NCBI RefSeq assembly: GCF_000423225.1
Contig: NZ_AUHO01000006.1
Location: forward strand, 186,001-250,000
Source of the DNA: Kaistia adipata DSM 17808
GTDB taxonomy: Bacteria > Pseudomonadota > Alphaproteobacteria > Rhizobiales > Kaistiaceae
Length of the DNA stretch: 64,000 nt
Reading direction: 5' to 3'
The position numbers and the translations under genes are program-made. Shown in pieces: positions 24,936 through 32,850 of the stretch. Position 1 is the first letter of the stretch. Each line of letters opens with the position of its first letter. The notes under the pieces are model-generated. The model saw only the letters and a program-made list of their open reading frames with translations, ran no database searches and was not told the origin of the DNA.

Positions 24936-26287
24936 TCGGCTGCCTCGCGGAGCGGCGCCAGCGTGATGCGGCCGGATTCATCGCCGACCTTCCAGGGGCG
25001 GCGGACATCGGCGAGATCTTCTGCCGCCGCCAGACCGGACTGCAGTCCGTCTTCGTGGAATCCGTAGCCGAAATAGGCGCCGCAGAACCAGGTGTTTCGC
25101 CGGCCCTGCAGCCGCCAGAGCTGCTTCTGCGCGTCGAGCGCCGGCTGGTCGAACAGCGGATGGGTATACCGGAAGCTTTCGATCCTCTTGGCCGGGTCGA
25201 TGTCGCGCGTCGGATTGAGCGTCACGAACAGCGGATGCCGGTGGTCGAGATTCTGCAGGCGGTTCATCCAGTAGGTGACGCAGAGCGGCTGCGACCCGTC
25301 GTTCTGGCGCTCGCCGATATAGTTCCAGCTCGACCAGACGCGCTTCCGCCTCGGCATCAAGCGGTCGTCGGAATGCAGCACAGCCAAGTTGTCAGTATAG
25401 CGGAAGGCGCCGAGGACGGACCGTTCCTGCCCGTCCGCATCGCCCAGAAGGCGAAGCGCCTGGTCGGCATGGGTGGCGATCACGACATCGGTGAAGCGGT
25501 CTGCATGGCCCGAAGCATCGGTGATGACGACGCCGCCGTCCTCGCGCGCAATCCGGGCGACCGGGGTCTTGAGGCGGACGCCCTCCGTGAAGCTGGCGCT
25601 GAGGCGCCGGACATATTCGCGGCTGCCGCCCTGCACGGTCCGCCAGATCGGCCGGTCGACGAGGTTGAGCAGGCCGTGGCTCGCAAAGAAGCGGACGAAG
25701 GCCTGCAGCGGATAGTTGCTCATCTCGCGCGCCGTCATGGACCAGATAGCGGCCCCCATCGGCAGAAGATGGTCTTCGACGAAGGCCGCCGCATAGCGGT
25801 TCCTGTCGAGATACTCGCCTAGCGTCATCCCTTCGAGATCGCTGCGCCGAAGGAGATCGGGCGCCTCGCGGTAGAAGCGCAAGATATCGCGGATCATCCG
25901 CCAGAAACGCGGCCGCACGACATTGCCGCGCTGGCCCATCAGCCCGTTCAGGCCGGAGCCGGAATATTCGAGCTTGCCGCCGTCGAGCGAGGCCGCGAAC
26001 GACATTTCCGATGTCGACGTCTGGACTCCGATCTCCTCGAACAGAGCCACGAGGTTCGGGTAGTTGCGCTCATTGTAGACGATGAAGCCGGTGTCAACGG
26101 CGATCGGGCCTCTGGCGGTCGGCGCCTCTACGGTATTGGAGTGGCCGCCAAGCCGCGCTTCACTCTCATAGAGCGTAACGCGCATCGTCTGGCTCAGCAG
26201 CCATGCGGCGGACAGGCCGGATATTCCCGAACCGACCACGGCGACGCTGCGCCCAGCTGATCGGTGGCCCTTGGCTTCAACTCGCAC
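24932..26287 (-). CDS. FAD-dependent oxidoreductase/desaturase (amine oxidase-like)
   Basis: A 451-residue flavoprotein. GTG 26287 is chosen for the GGAAAGG site 6 bases upstream; the frame is open further but would cross the promoter zone. The dinucleotide-binding motif is VVGSGISGLSAAW (about 17-29) followed by ESEARLGGHSNT and VDTGFIVYN. Near the C-terminus, TWFCGAYFGYGFHEDGLQSG is the second FAD contact. Members of this family beside DUF1365 and CFA-like genes include a fatty acid desaturase of the bacterial furan fatty acid pathway. It is the first gene of the leftward operon and faces the sigma factor gene. Confidence 0.9.
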   Translation of the reverse strand: MRVEAKGHRSAGRSVAVVGSGISGLSAAWLLSQTMRVTLYESEARLGGHSNTVEAPTARGPIAVDTGFIVYNERNYPNLVALFEEIGVQTSTSEMSFAASLDGGKLEYSGSGLNGLMGQRGNVVRPRFWRMIRDILRFYREAPDLLRRSDLEGMTLGEYLDRNRYAAAFVEDHLLPMGAAIWSMTAREMSNYPLQAFVRFFASHGLLNLVDRPIWRTVQGGSREYVRRLSASFTEGVRLKTPVARIAREDGGVVITDASGHADRFTDVVIATHADQALRLLGDADGQERSVLGAFRYTDNLAVLHSDDRLMPRRKRVWSSWNYIGERQNDGSQPLCVTYWMNRLQNLDHRHPLFVTLNPTRDIDPAKRIESFRYTHPLFDQPALDAQKQLWRLQGRRNTWFCGAYFGYGFHEDGLQSGLAAAEDLADVRRPWKVGDESGRITLAPLREAAE

Positions 26288-26321
26288 GTTCTGCCTTTCC
26301 GCGCCTATTTGCTTGATGGTG

Positions 26322-26351
26322 GTGATACGGAAGGAAACGCGCCCCGGATCC
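26322..26351 (-). promoter_or_regulatory. Candidate RpoE promoter for the FAD/DUF1365/CFA operon
   Basis: Minus-strand GGATCC, an 18-base spacer and TATCAC. The RpoE (ECF11-type) pattern in alphaproteobacteria is about TGATC-N18/19-TA; here one base of the -35 differs. It lies 35 bases before the GTG start. Confidence 0.5.
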
Positions 26352-26377
26352 ATCGGCAGCGAAAAAACTGGCGACGA

Positions 26378-26407
26378 TGATCCGCCTGCTGCCGGGCAGC
26401 GTATATC
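26378..26407 (+). promoter_or_regulatory. Candidate RpoE promoter for rpoE-chrR
   Basis: TGATCC, an exact 18-base spacer and TATATC, placed about 110 bases before the sigma gene start and divergent from the other site. It implies the autoregulation known for rpoE-chrR operons. An ATG at 26412 right after the -10 is in frame with rpoE, but has no ribosome site. Confidence 0.7.
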
Positions 26408-26519
26408 CAGCATGAACACGCACATTCCAATCGCCGCACCCGCGTGGCAAAAGAAATTCGTGGCAGCGGCGCCGCTGCGGCGAGCCGGGCCTCCGCATCG
26501 CGGGTGGGGAAGGGTTGAA

Positions 26520-27098
26520 ATGCGCCGTACGACAGAGAACGAGGCAAAGCCGGATCTGGCAGCGCTGCTGGTCGCGGTCGGCGAGCGGCGCGATCTCGAG
26601 GCGTTCGAGGTGCTGTTTCGGTACTTCGCCCCGCGCGTGAGGGCTTTCATGGCGCGGCAGGCCGGCGACAGCCATTCGGCCGAGGAACTGATGCAGGAAA
26701 CCATGATCGCCGTCTGGAACAAGGCGGACCGCTTCGATCCGGCCAAGGGCGCGGCCTCGACATGGATCTTCACCATCGCCCGCAATTTGCGCATCGACGC
26801 GTTCCGGCGCGACAAGCGCCCAGAATTCGATCCGAATGATCCTGCCTTCGTGCCGGACGATGTCGCGCCGGCCGATGAGATGTTCGAGGCGCAGGAAGTA
26901 TCCGTCCAGTTGCATCAGGCGATGGCGACCCTGCCGGAAGAGCAGGTGGCGCTACTGAGGCTCGCCTTCTTCGAGGACAATTCGCACAGTGCCATCGCAG
27001 CCCGCCTCAACATGCCGCTCGGTACCGTCAAGTCGCGACTGCGCCTTGCCTTCAGCAAGCTGCGCGCCGCGCTCGATCGGAAGGGAGAAACGTCGTGA
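26520..27098 (+). CDS. rpoE: ECF sigma factor RpoE (singlet-oxygen type)
   Basis: A 192-residue sigma factor with region 2 (about 15-90; SAEELMQETMIAVWNKA and FDPAKGAASTWIFTIARN) and region 4 (about 125-185; LPEEQVALLRLAF, GTVKSRLRLAFSKLR). ATG 26520 has GGGGAAGGG 5 bases upstream. The downstream gene is ChrR, overlapping by four bases, which marks the ECF11 group that answers singlet oxygen and organic peroxides. A matching promoter lies upstream. Confidence 0.93.
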   Translation: MRRTTENEAKPDLAALLVAVGERRDLEAFEVLFRYFAPRVRAFMARQAGDSHSAEELMQETMIAVWNKADRFDPAKGAASTWIFTIARNLRIDAFRRDKRPEFDPNDPAFVPDDVAPADEMFEAQEVSVQLHQAMATLPEEQVALLRLAFFEDNSHSAIAARLNMPLGTVKSRLRLAFSKLRAALDRKGETS

Positions 27099-27760
27099 CG
27101 ATCCGCCATCATCTGAGCGACGATCTGCTGGTCAGCTACGCCGCCGGCAGCCTAGCCGAAGGCTGGAGCCTGGCCGTGGCGACGCATCTGGCGCTTTGCC
27201 CCGCCTGCCGGCAGCGCCTGGCGTTCGCCGAGGGCATAGGCGGAGAACTGCTCGAAAGTTCCGACGCCGCCGCGCCCGGGACGGATGCGTCCTGGGAGGC
27301 CGTGCGCCGCCGCATCGCAAAGTCGTCTCCGACGCCGCCGTCGGCGGCGCCCGCTGCGCCGGCCGCCCGGCGCGCCGGCGGACTGCCGGAGCCGCTTCGA
27401 TCCTATCTCGGCCGCGACGTCGAGACGCTGCGCTGGCGCTCGCTCGGCCGTGGCGCCTCGCAGATCCGAATTCCGACCGCCGACAACGAGACTCAGGTGC
27501 GCCTGCTGCGGATCCCGGCCGGCAAGCCGGTGCCCGAGCACGGCCATGGCGGGCGCGAACTGACGCTCGTGCTTTCCGGCAGCTTCGCCGATGGCAACGA
27601 TTTGTTCGCCCGCGGCGATATCGAGGATGCCGATGCCAGCCTGACGCACCAGCCGGTCGCGACGCCGGGCGAGGACTGCATCTGCCTCGCCGTCACCGAC
27701 GCGCCGCTGCGCTTCCGCAGCTGGATCTTGCGGGCCATCCAGCCTCTTCTCGGAATTTGA
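27095..27760 (+). CDS. chrR: ChrR-type cupin anti-sigma factor
   Basis: A 221-residue zinc protein starting at GTG 27095 in a GTGA overlap. The N-terminal anti-sigma zinc site is complete: H6, H31, C35 and C38, the same positions as in Rhodobacter ChrR. The cupin domain (about 100-215) keeps its ligands H149, H151, E155 and H185. The N-terminal domain holds RpoE; the cupin domain is needed to release it under singlet oxygen. An Ala/Pro linker (about 79-95) joins them. Confidence 0.93.
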   Translation: MTIRHHLSDDLLVSYAAGSLAEGWSLAVATHLALCPACRQRLAFAEGIGGELLESSDAAAPGTDASWEAVRRRIAKSSPTPPSAAPAAPAARRAGGLPEPLRSYLGRDVETLRWRSLGRGASQIRIPTADNETQVRLLRIPAGKPVPEHGHGGRELTLVLSGSFADGNDLFARGDIEDADASLTHQPVATPGEDCICLAVTDAPLRFRSWILRAIQPLLGI

Positions 27761-27781
27761 GGGAGCGGCGCGCGCCAAGCG

Positions 27782-28216
27782 ATGCAGAGATCGATGATGT
27801 TCCAGACCTACGCCGTCCCCTACCTCGCCACCGCCATCGTCTTCTTCGGAGTCGATTTCATCTGGCTCTCGACGATGACGTCGCGCTTCTATCGCAGCCG
27901 GATGGGCGAGATACTGCTCGACCAGCCGAACTCTGTCGCGGCGGGGCTGTTTTATCTCGTCTATGTCGCCGGCGTGGTCTATCTCGCCGTCCTGCCCGCC
28001 GTGAGCGGCGGCAGCGTCGTCACCGCGCTCGTCGGAGGGGCCGTGCTTGGGCTTGTCGCCTACGGCACCTATGACATGACCAATCTGGCGACGCTGAAGA
28101 ACTGGTCGCTGTCGCTCAGCCTCGTGGACATCGCCTGGGGCACCTTCCTGACTAGCCTCGCCGCCACCTCCGGCTATTTCGTCACGACATGGATCGCGGC
28201 CCGAAGCGGCGGCTGA
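27782..28216 (+). CDS. DUF2177 membrane protein
   Basis: A 144-residue protein with four membrane helices. Family marks are FFGVDFIWL near the start and TYDMTNLATLKNWSL in the second half. It starts 21 bases after chrR and so is the third gene of the sigma operon. DUF2177 genes recur in RpoE-ChrR loci; the role is unknown. It ends one base before the convergent MFS gene, with no terminator between. Confidence 0.9.
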   Translation: MQRSMMFQTYAVPYLATAIVFFGVDFIWLSTMTSRFYRSRMGEILLDQPNSVAAGLFYLVYVAGVVYLAVLPAVSGGSVVTALVGGAVLGLVAYGTYDMTNLATLKNWSLSLSLVDIAWGTFLTSLAATSGYFVTTWIAARSGG

Positions 28217-29578
28217 TCAGGCGGCGCCCGGCTTCCGGGCGGCCTGCTCGATGCGGCCGCGCAGCGCGACCTGCGCCTCCTGGCCGAGCGGGAAGTTCCA
28301 CATGATGGCGATCGCCGCGAGCTTCGGCAGGATCGGCAGCCACGCATAGAGCATCGCCAGCGTATCGAGCGCGAATTCCGGCACGGCGTCCTCGCTTCCC
28401 GGCACGAAGCCCGACCAGGCGAGCACGGGAAAGACGAGGCCGACGCCCAGCGCCAGCGACAGCTTGGTGGCGAGGCCCCAGGCGGCGAAATAGACGCCGG
28501 TGCGCTGTTCGCCGGAGAGCGCCGTGTCGCAATCGATGACATCGGCCTGGATCGCCGGCGGAAGCGCGAGATCGAAGCCGAGCAGCACGCCGGTCAGCGC
28601 GCAGATGACGGCGAAGGCGGCAACGTCGCCGGAGCCGAGGAGGCCGGAAAAGAAGAAGACGACGCAAGCAAGGATCATCGCCCCGCACCAGCTGCGATGC
28701 TTGCCGGCCCTGGCGGAGACCCAGACGGCGATCGGGACGCCCAGGATGCCGCAGAGAAAATAGAGGAAGAGCAGCGGCCCGCGCAGCGCTTCCGCCGCCA
28801 GCCGCTCGGACACGAAATAGAGGAACAGCGTCGCGGGTATCGCATTGGCGAAGCCGTTCAGGAGAAAGGCGGCGACCAAGCGGATAAAGGGCCTGTTGCG
28901 GACGAGATGGCGCAGGCTGTCGAAAAGCGAGAGCCGCGATATCGAGCGGTTGGCCGGCTCCGGCACGGCGCAGGCCGCCACCAGCCCGAAGGCGGGAACG
29001 GCGACGAGAACGAGCCCGGCGACCGCCGCCAATCCGTGAAAGCCGTCGATCCGGTCCATGCCGACGGCGAAAGGCAGGACGATCGCGATCAGTGTGCCGA
29101 CCAGCGTCGCGCCCTCGCGATAGGCCGAGACGATCGAACGGCCGCGATAGTCGGTCGAAAGCTCGGCGCCCCAGGCGGTATAGGGCAGCAGCGTCGCCGT
29201 ATAGCCGATCGAGAGCAGGATGCCCCAGAAGGCGAGGTAGCCGGTTCCGGCCGTGCCCGGCGGCCAGAACACCATGAAGGCCGACAGGGCCGTGAGCGGC
29301 AGCGACAGGAGAAAAACGGTCCGCCTTCGCCCAGCCTTCGGTGACACCCGATCCGACAGCCAGCCGATCACGGGATCGCTGGCGGCGTCGACCAGGCGGA
29401 TCATGAGCAGCACCGTGCCGATCGCCTCGAGCGGGATCCCGAGATGGTCGGCGTAGAAGGTCGGCACGATTACATAGAGCGGCAGCGCGATCGCCGCCAG
29501 CGGCACCGCCGGCAAGGCATAGGCGAGAAGCGCCGCCCGTCCGGGCCGTCCCGGATCCGATGCCTCGTCGCGCGCCAC
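28217..29578 (-). CDS. MFS transporter, GPH (sugar:cation symporter-like) family
   Basis: A 453-residue protein with about 12 membrane helices. The GPH pattern is seen in LVDAASDPVIGWLSDR after helix 2 and in the SIGYTATLLPYTAWGAEL and DYRGRSIVSAYREG segments. GTG 29578 overlaps the previous stop (TAGTG). It is the third gene of a leftward operon with DUF3833 and DUF995 proteins that starts from an RpoE-type promoter. GPH-like transporters occur in other RpoE regulons; the substrate may be a lipid-related compound rather than sugar, which is inference. Confidence 0.88.
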   Translation of the reverse strand: MARDEASDPGRPGRAALLAYALPAVPLAAIALPLYVIVPTFYADHLGIPLEAIGTVLLMIRLVDAASDPVIGWLSDRVSPKAGRRRTVFLLSLPLTALSAFMVFWPPGTAGTGYLAFWGILLSIGYTATLLPYTAWGAELSTDYRGRSIVSAYREGATLVGTLIAIVLPFAVGMDRIDGFHGLAAVAGLVLVAVPAFGLVAACAVPEPANRSISRLSLFDSLRHLVRNRPFIRLVAAFLLNGFANAIPATLFLYFVSERLAAEALRGPLLFLYFLCGILGVPIAVWVSARAGKHRSWCGAMILACVVFFFSGLLGSGDVAAFAVICALTGVLLGFDLALPPAIQADVIDCDTALSGEQRTGVYFAAWGLATKLSLALGVGLVFPVLAWSGFVPGSEDAVPEFALDTLAMLYAWLPILPKLAAIAIMWNFPLGQEAQVALRGRIEQAARKPGAA

Positions 29579-29970
29579 TAGGGCCCGATCCGGGCGGTGC
29601 CGGAAGCGCCGTCGTCGCGCAGCCAGGTGATTTTGCTGCCGCCCAGCGAGGTTACCTTGAAGCAAAACTGGCGGCCATCATACCAGGTCGGCCATTTCTG
29701 GCAGAGCGAATTTCCGGCGATCCACCACCGTCCCTTTTCGCTGGGCGCCAGCATGCGCGCCGCCGAGAAGCCGGAGACATCGCCGAGGACCACGCCATCC
29801 TTGCGATATTCGAGCGGCAGCGCGATGCCGAACGGCGTGCTTAGGCGAACCTTTTCGCCCCCGATCAGCGCCTTGATTTCGGGCCCACTGAGTTCCGCTG
29901 CGCTTGCCGCCGCCGGAAACCCAGCCGCAAAGGCGGCAATCGACAGTAGCTTTTCGAGATAGGCCGTCAT
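29578..29970 (-). CDS. Secreted DUF995-like protein
   Basis: A 130-residue protein with a signal peptide (to about 26, cut after ASA). The mature part has LPLEYRKDGVVLGDVSGFSA and RWWIAGNSLCQKWPTWYDGRQFCF, as in DUF995 proteins of Rhizobiales, with a likely disulfide. GGGAGAGG precedes ATG 29970. It is the middle gene of the DUF3833-DUF995-MFS operon. Confidence 0.8.
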   Translation of the reverse strand: MTAYLEKLLSIAAFAAGFPAAASAAELSGPEIKALIGGEKVRLSTPFGIALPLEYRKDGVVLGDVSGFSAARMLAPSEKGRWWIAGNSLCQKWPTWYDGRQFCFKVTSLGGSKITWLRDDGASGTARIGP

Positions 29971-30029
29971 GATCCTCTCCCACATTCGTTGGCGATGGCC
30001 GACGGGGTCGTCCGGGCGGCCGCGTTGCT

Positions 30030-30533
30030 TCAACGGCTGAACTCGACCCGGGTCTTGGCGACGGGAATGCCAAACTTGGTGATCGTGGCGTTGTTGATCA
30101 GCCGGCCGCTGTCCTGCAGCGTCATCGTGTCGTGGAAGCGGACGCGATTGCGCTTTCGTGCCGCGTCGAGGTCGACGAGATAGGTGAAGCGCGCCGTGTT
30201 GCCGGTGATGGTCACCAGCGTGTCGCCGACGACATCCTCGCGGGTGCCGCGATACTGGTTCGGAGCGACCTTACGGAAGCGCCAAGTCTTGTGGTCTCGC
30301 TCACCATCCGAATAGACGAAGTCCTCGACCAGTATCAGCGTGTGGCCGTTCCACGTGCCGTGAAGATCGACGGTGAAGTCGCGTTTTACGCCGTTGATGG
30401 CGCTGAAGCTGCCAATCGCCGATGTCTTGCCGGCGAAGTAGCGCTCCAGGGAAAACTGGCCGGCCGACGCAGGCATTATGGACGACAGAGTCAGTATCAC
30501 GAAAACCACCAGTCTCAGCTTGCTGCTGTACAT
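30030..30533 (-). CDS. DUF3833 family exported protein
   Basis: A 167-residue protein with a signal peptide (to about 24). The body has the family's lipocalin-like run: YFAGKTSAIGSFSAINGVKRDF, GHTLILVEDFVYSDGERDHKTW and YRGTREDVVGDTLV. No lipobox Cys is present, unlike many relatives that are lipoproteins. It is the first gene after a strong RpoE-type promoter. DUF3833 often travels with the CFA-like/DUF1365 set, which links this operon to lipid stress. Confidence 0.85.
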   Translation of the reverse strand: MYSSKLRLVVFVILTLSSIMPASAGQFSLERYFAGKTSAIGSFSAINGVKRDFTVDLHGTWNGHTLILVEDFVYSDGERDHKTWRFRKVAPNQYRGTREDVVGDTLVTITGNTARFTYLVDLDAARKRNRVRFHDTMTLQDSGRLINNATITKFGIPVAKTRVEFSR

Positions 30534-30565
30534 CGCCTCACTCCAGTCAGACGCTGTGATGCCAA

Positions 30566-30595
30566 CTAGTACGCAGGAACGTAGCGGTTGGATCA
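30566..30595 (-). promoter_or_regulatory. Candidate RpoE promoter for the DUF3833-DUF995-MFS operon
   Basis: Minus-strand TGATCC, an 18-base spacer and TACTAG, ending 33 bases before ATG 30533. Same -35 and spacing as the site at 26378-26407. Confidence 0.68.
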
Positions 30596-30952
30596 GCCTA
30601 TCTGAGCCCGCAAGACTGCAACTGGACGGAGATTGACTCGGGCATCGGGAGAAAACTCGATTCAGAGAAGATGGTTCAGATAATCGAGGTGCGGGGCGCA
30701 AGCCGAAAACCTCAATGCATTGAATGGAGGCGTTTTCTCCGCACTTTTTCTAAGGTATTGAAACTGCTTATATCACAAGTCCCCTTCCGGGGCGGGATCG
30801 CCTGCAAATCACTCCTCGGAGGTCATTGACTTCCCCATCGACGTCATGATCAAGAACGATGGTGGCCTTGGCGCCGTCCTCGACAAGGTGAGCGCTCTCA
30901 CCCAGATCCGCTTTCGCTTCGGCCGTTCCGGAGGCTTCTCGATTGCGCCCGC
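30596..30952. other. Intergenic stretch with no firm gene
   Basis: No gene is supported. On the + strand an uninterrupted frame from about 30827 reads IDFPIDVMIKNDGGLGAVLDK and ends at 30956, 43 codons after GGAGG but without ATG/GTG/TTG in position; it may be a decayed tail of some gene. Confidence 0.35.
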
Positions 30953-31142
30953 CTAGATGCCAGCCTCCTCGGCGGCGACCCGACGCCTCTCTCGCGGCCG
31001 CGACGTCTGCCTTCCCGTCTGTGAACGCCTCCGGCCAGAAGAACAACAGCCATTCTGCCGCGGCACGGACGCTGCCGATGGCGGGACGGCTTCCCGGCCT
31101 CTCCCAGATCCAAACAGGCTCGAAGTGTTGCACGGCCGCCAT
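30953..31142 (-). pseudogene. DUF982 protein with apparent frameshift
   Basis: From ATG 31142 the frame reads as a DUF982 protein (HFEPVWIWERPGSRPAIGSV then AAEWLLFFWPEAF). Near codon 48 the original frame loses similarity, while the neighbouring frame ends properly in RRRVAAEEAGI and a stop at 30953, the usual DUF982 ending. A single indel around 30990-31000 explains it. Confidence 0.5.
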
Positions 31143-31205
31143 TGAGTGTCGCCTGACCTAACGTCATCATCACGAAGTGACTTGGGGCACAATGGGGCTA
31201 CGGCA

Positions 31206-31325
31206 ATGTCACATCGTGTTGGGACCGCCATTGTGCGGGGATCCGTCTATGTCGGGCTGATCGCAACGTCGATCGGGTTGTGGTGGCTGATGGCCTACCT
31301 GCTCTTTGAGGCGCCATTCAGATAG
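31206..31325 (+). CDS. 39-residue single-TM protein
   Basis: Starts MSHRVGTAIVRGSVYVG and contains one membrane helix (about 13-34). It overlaps the convergent gene by 31 bases. GGGG lies about 10 bases upstream. Plausible but unproven. Confidence 0.35.
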   Translation: MSHRVGTAIVRGSVYVGLIATSIGLWWLMAYLLFEAPFR

Positions 31326-31627
31326 CTGGGGTCAACCCAGCCATTTCCCAGACCCGGCGTCCATTTCGCGGGCTCCGGCATCCAATGGTGCGGCCCGGCT
31401 AGTATCCTCTCGAACGTCGCCCTGAAGCCGCTCATGGCTTCCTCGCGCGTATCCGCCGAGCCGCCGGTGTAGGTAGGAGGGGTGGGCAACATGGCCGTTA
31501 CCGACCACGTCCAATAGCTCCGGCCGCCGACTTCCTGTCCGGTGATGGACCCGACGCGCTTCTCGCCGAGCCATACTCGATAGATGTGCTCGGACTCACG
31601 GCGCAGGGTTAGTTGCTCGGTGGTCAA
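31295..31627 (-). CDS. Hypothetical protein
   Basis: A 110-residue soluble protein. The middle reads RVWLGEKRVGSITGQEVGGRSYWTWSVTAM, then a helix with FRATFERIL, a pattern found in small uncharacterised Rhizobiales proteins. It starts inside the stop of the upstream gene (ATGA), so the two form an operon. Confidence 0.65.
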   Translation of the reverse strand: MTTEQLTLRRESEHIYRVWLGEKRVGSITGQEVGGRSYWTWSVTAMLPTPPTYTGGSADTREEAMSGFRATFERILAGPHHWMPEPAKWTPGLGNGWVDPSYLNGASKSR

Positions 31628-31815
31628 ACGTTCCCCTCAGGCTCGATATCCTCGAGCTCGATCTCTTCGCGTATGCCCACGAGCACGCGCAGCGTTTCAA
31701 TCGTCGTGATCGCTTCGCGCAAAAGCGCTTCCAGCTCGGCCGGATCCACGTCTTCGGTGTCCAGCGCCGCAAGAGCCAGTCGGATCGTGATGTCTTCCTT
31801 GCGCTCTTCGGCCAT
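31624..31815 (-). CDS. Small acidic hypothetical protein
   Basis: ATG 31815 has GGAGG about 7 bases upstream. The 63-residue product is helical and very acidic (ALDTEDVDPAELEALLREAI, then EEIELEDIEPEG). No family is recognised. It is coupled to the next gene. Confidence 0.65.
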   Translation of the reverse strand: MAEERKEDITIRLALAALDTEDVDPAELEALLREAITTIETLRVLVGIREEIELEDIEPEGNV

Positions 31816-32014
31816 GTCGCATCCTCCAGTCCTCCCACCATAGCAGGGATTCACACGCGAATCGGCATGGGGTAGAATCGAGGGCGACGCGGCGGCGCTG
31901 AAGGAAGCGCGCAGTTGGGGGCGGCCACGGTGCCCCCACCCCATGAGCAGCCCCGCCGAGAGAGGGCAATGTGGCACCAGCCGGTATCAAGCCCGGCCCG
32001 CGTCGATCCTATCG

Positions 32015-32128
32015 CTCACGCTCCGGTGTGAGCCTGTTGCTAGATCGGGATGGCACTAACAGGGCCCCGAGAAACGCTAGCAACCTTAAGCGGCTCCGAG
32101 ATCCAACCCTCGGGGCCGTTTCTTTCTC
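32015..32128 (+). ncRNA. Candidate structured RNA with competing hairpins
   Basis: A hairpin GCTCAC/GTGAGC (about 32019-32037) is followed by three related arms. The 3' arm CTCGGGGCC (32109-32117) can pair perfectly with GGCCCCGAG (32063-32071), or with CGGCTCCGAG (32091-32100) to form a terminator ending in TTTCTTTCT. No + strand gene follows, so this looks like a free small RNA rather than a leader. Prediction by eye only. Confidence 0.4.
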
Positions 32129-32158
32129 CAGAAATTTCCGGGCCGATTTCTTTCTGGC

Positions 32159-32260
32159 TCACCACCACCCCATCCAATGACCGCCATACGCAACGGCCAC
32201 GCCTATCGCTAGGGCGAGGCCCTTTATGATGGTGCGGATCTCGGCGGGGGAGGGTGACAT
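32159..32260 (-). CDS. 33-residue single-TM protein
   Basis: MSPSPAEIRTIIKGLALAIG with one membrane helix and a Trp-rich end (GGHWMGWW). No good ribosome site is seen. Tentative. Confidence 0.3.
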   Translation of the reverse strand: MSPSPAEIRTIIKGLALAIGVAVAYGGHWMGWW

Positions 32261-32541
32261 GGGAGCGACTATAGGTTTGGGAAAACGACGCCGAAAGCCT
32301 TGATTCCCCTCGGGTCTGCAATTCCGGTTTGGGAAGGGCAGCGGCTTGAAATCACTGAACAATCGCAATCCTGCCGGGGTCGCCAATCATCTCGGATCTC
32401 CGGCGCCGCGCTTGCCGCGCCGATCCGCTCCATTTCATGTCCCGCCTTGCCTGACACCGCAGGCTTCACCGCGACCTCGCATGGGATCGCGGCGAAGCCG
32501 TTCGGCTGGCAACGCCGTTGGATCCCGGGCCACCCGTTTGG

Positions 32542-32850
32542 CTACGGGTTCGGCTTGTGCGACTGCTGGAAGCCGGCCACGTCGTATTGCGACACGCTCT
32601 TCGGATTGTTCGAGTTCTGGGGTTGCGTGCCTGCGTAGTGGGTTCCTGCGGTGCCATCCGGGTTGAACGCAGAGCCGGGGGCGCTGGCGGACTGGCCCGG
32701 CGTGACGCTGCCAGTCTGGGCCGATCCGATCGTCTGATTCGGCTGACCCGTCGTACCCGTCGTCGTGTGGACATTGGCGGCGAGCGCCAGGCCGGCTGAG
32801 GTTGCCAGCAGCGACACGCCGAGGATCGTCGGCGCGATGAACTGTTTCAT
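32542..32850 (-). CDS. Small exported Thr/Gly/Asn-rich protein
   Basis: ATG 32850 has GGGAGA 7 bases upstream. A 24-residue signal peptide (cut after LALA) precedes about 78 residues rich in Thr, Gly, Gln, Ser and Pro with no Cys, probably disordered. Ends VAGFQQSHKPNP. Similar low-complexity exported proteins are common in Hyphomicrobiales; function unknown. Confidence 0.7.
   Translation of the reverse strand: MKQFIAPTILGVSLLATSAGLALAANVHTTTGTTGQPNQTIGSAQTGSVTPGQSASAPGSAFNPDGTAGTHYAGTQPQNSNNPKSVSQYDVAGFQQSHKPNP

Noticed and set aside
26271-26519. N-terminal extension of RpoE upstream of ATG 26520
   Set aside because: It would cover the proposed promoters, has no ribosome site and no sigma-like sequence.
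19174-30698. Identical 16-base string ATCGAGGTGCGGGGCG at 19174-19189 and 30683-30698 as att sites
   Set aside because: A 16-base match in 64 kb of GC-rich DNA is near chance level, there is no tRNA or integrase beside either copy, and the interval contains core chromosomal genes.
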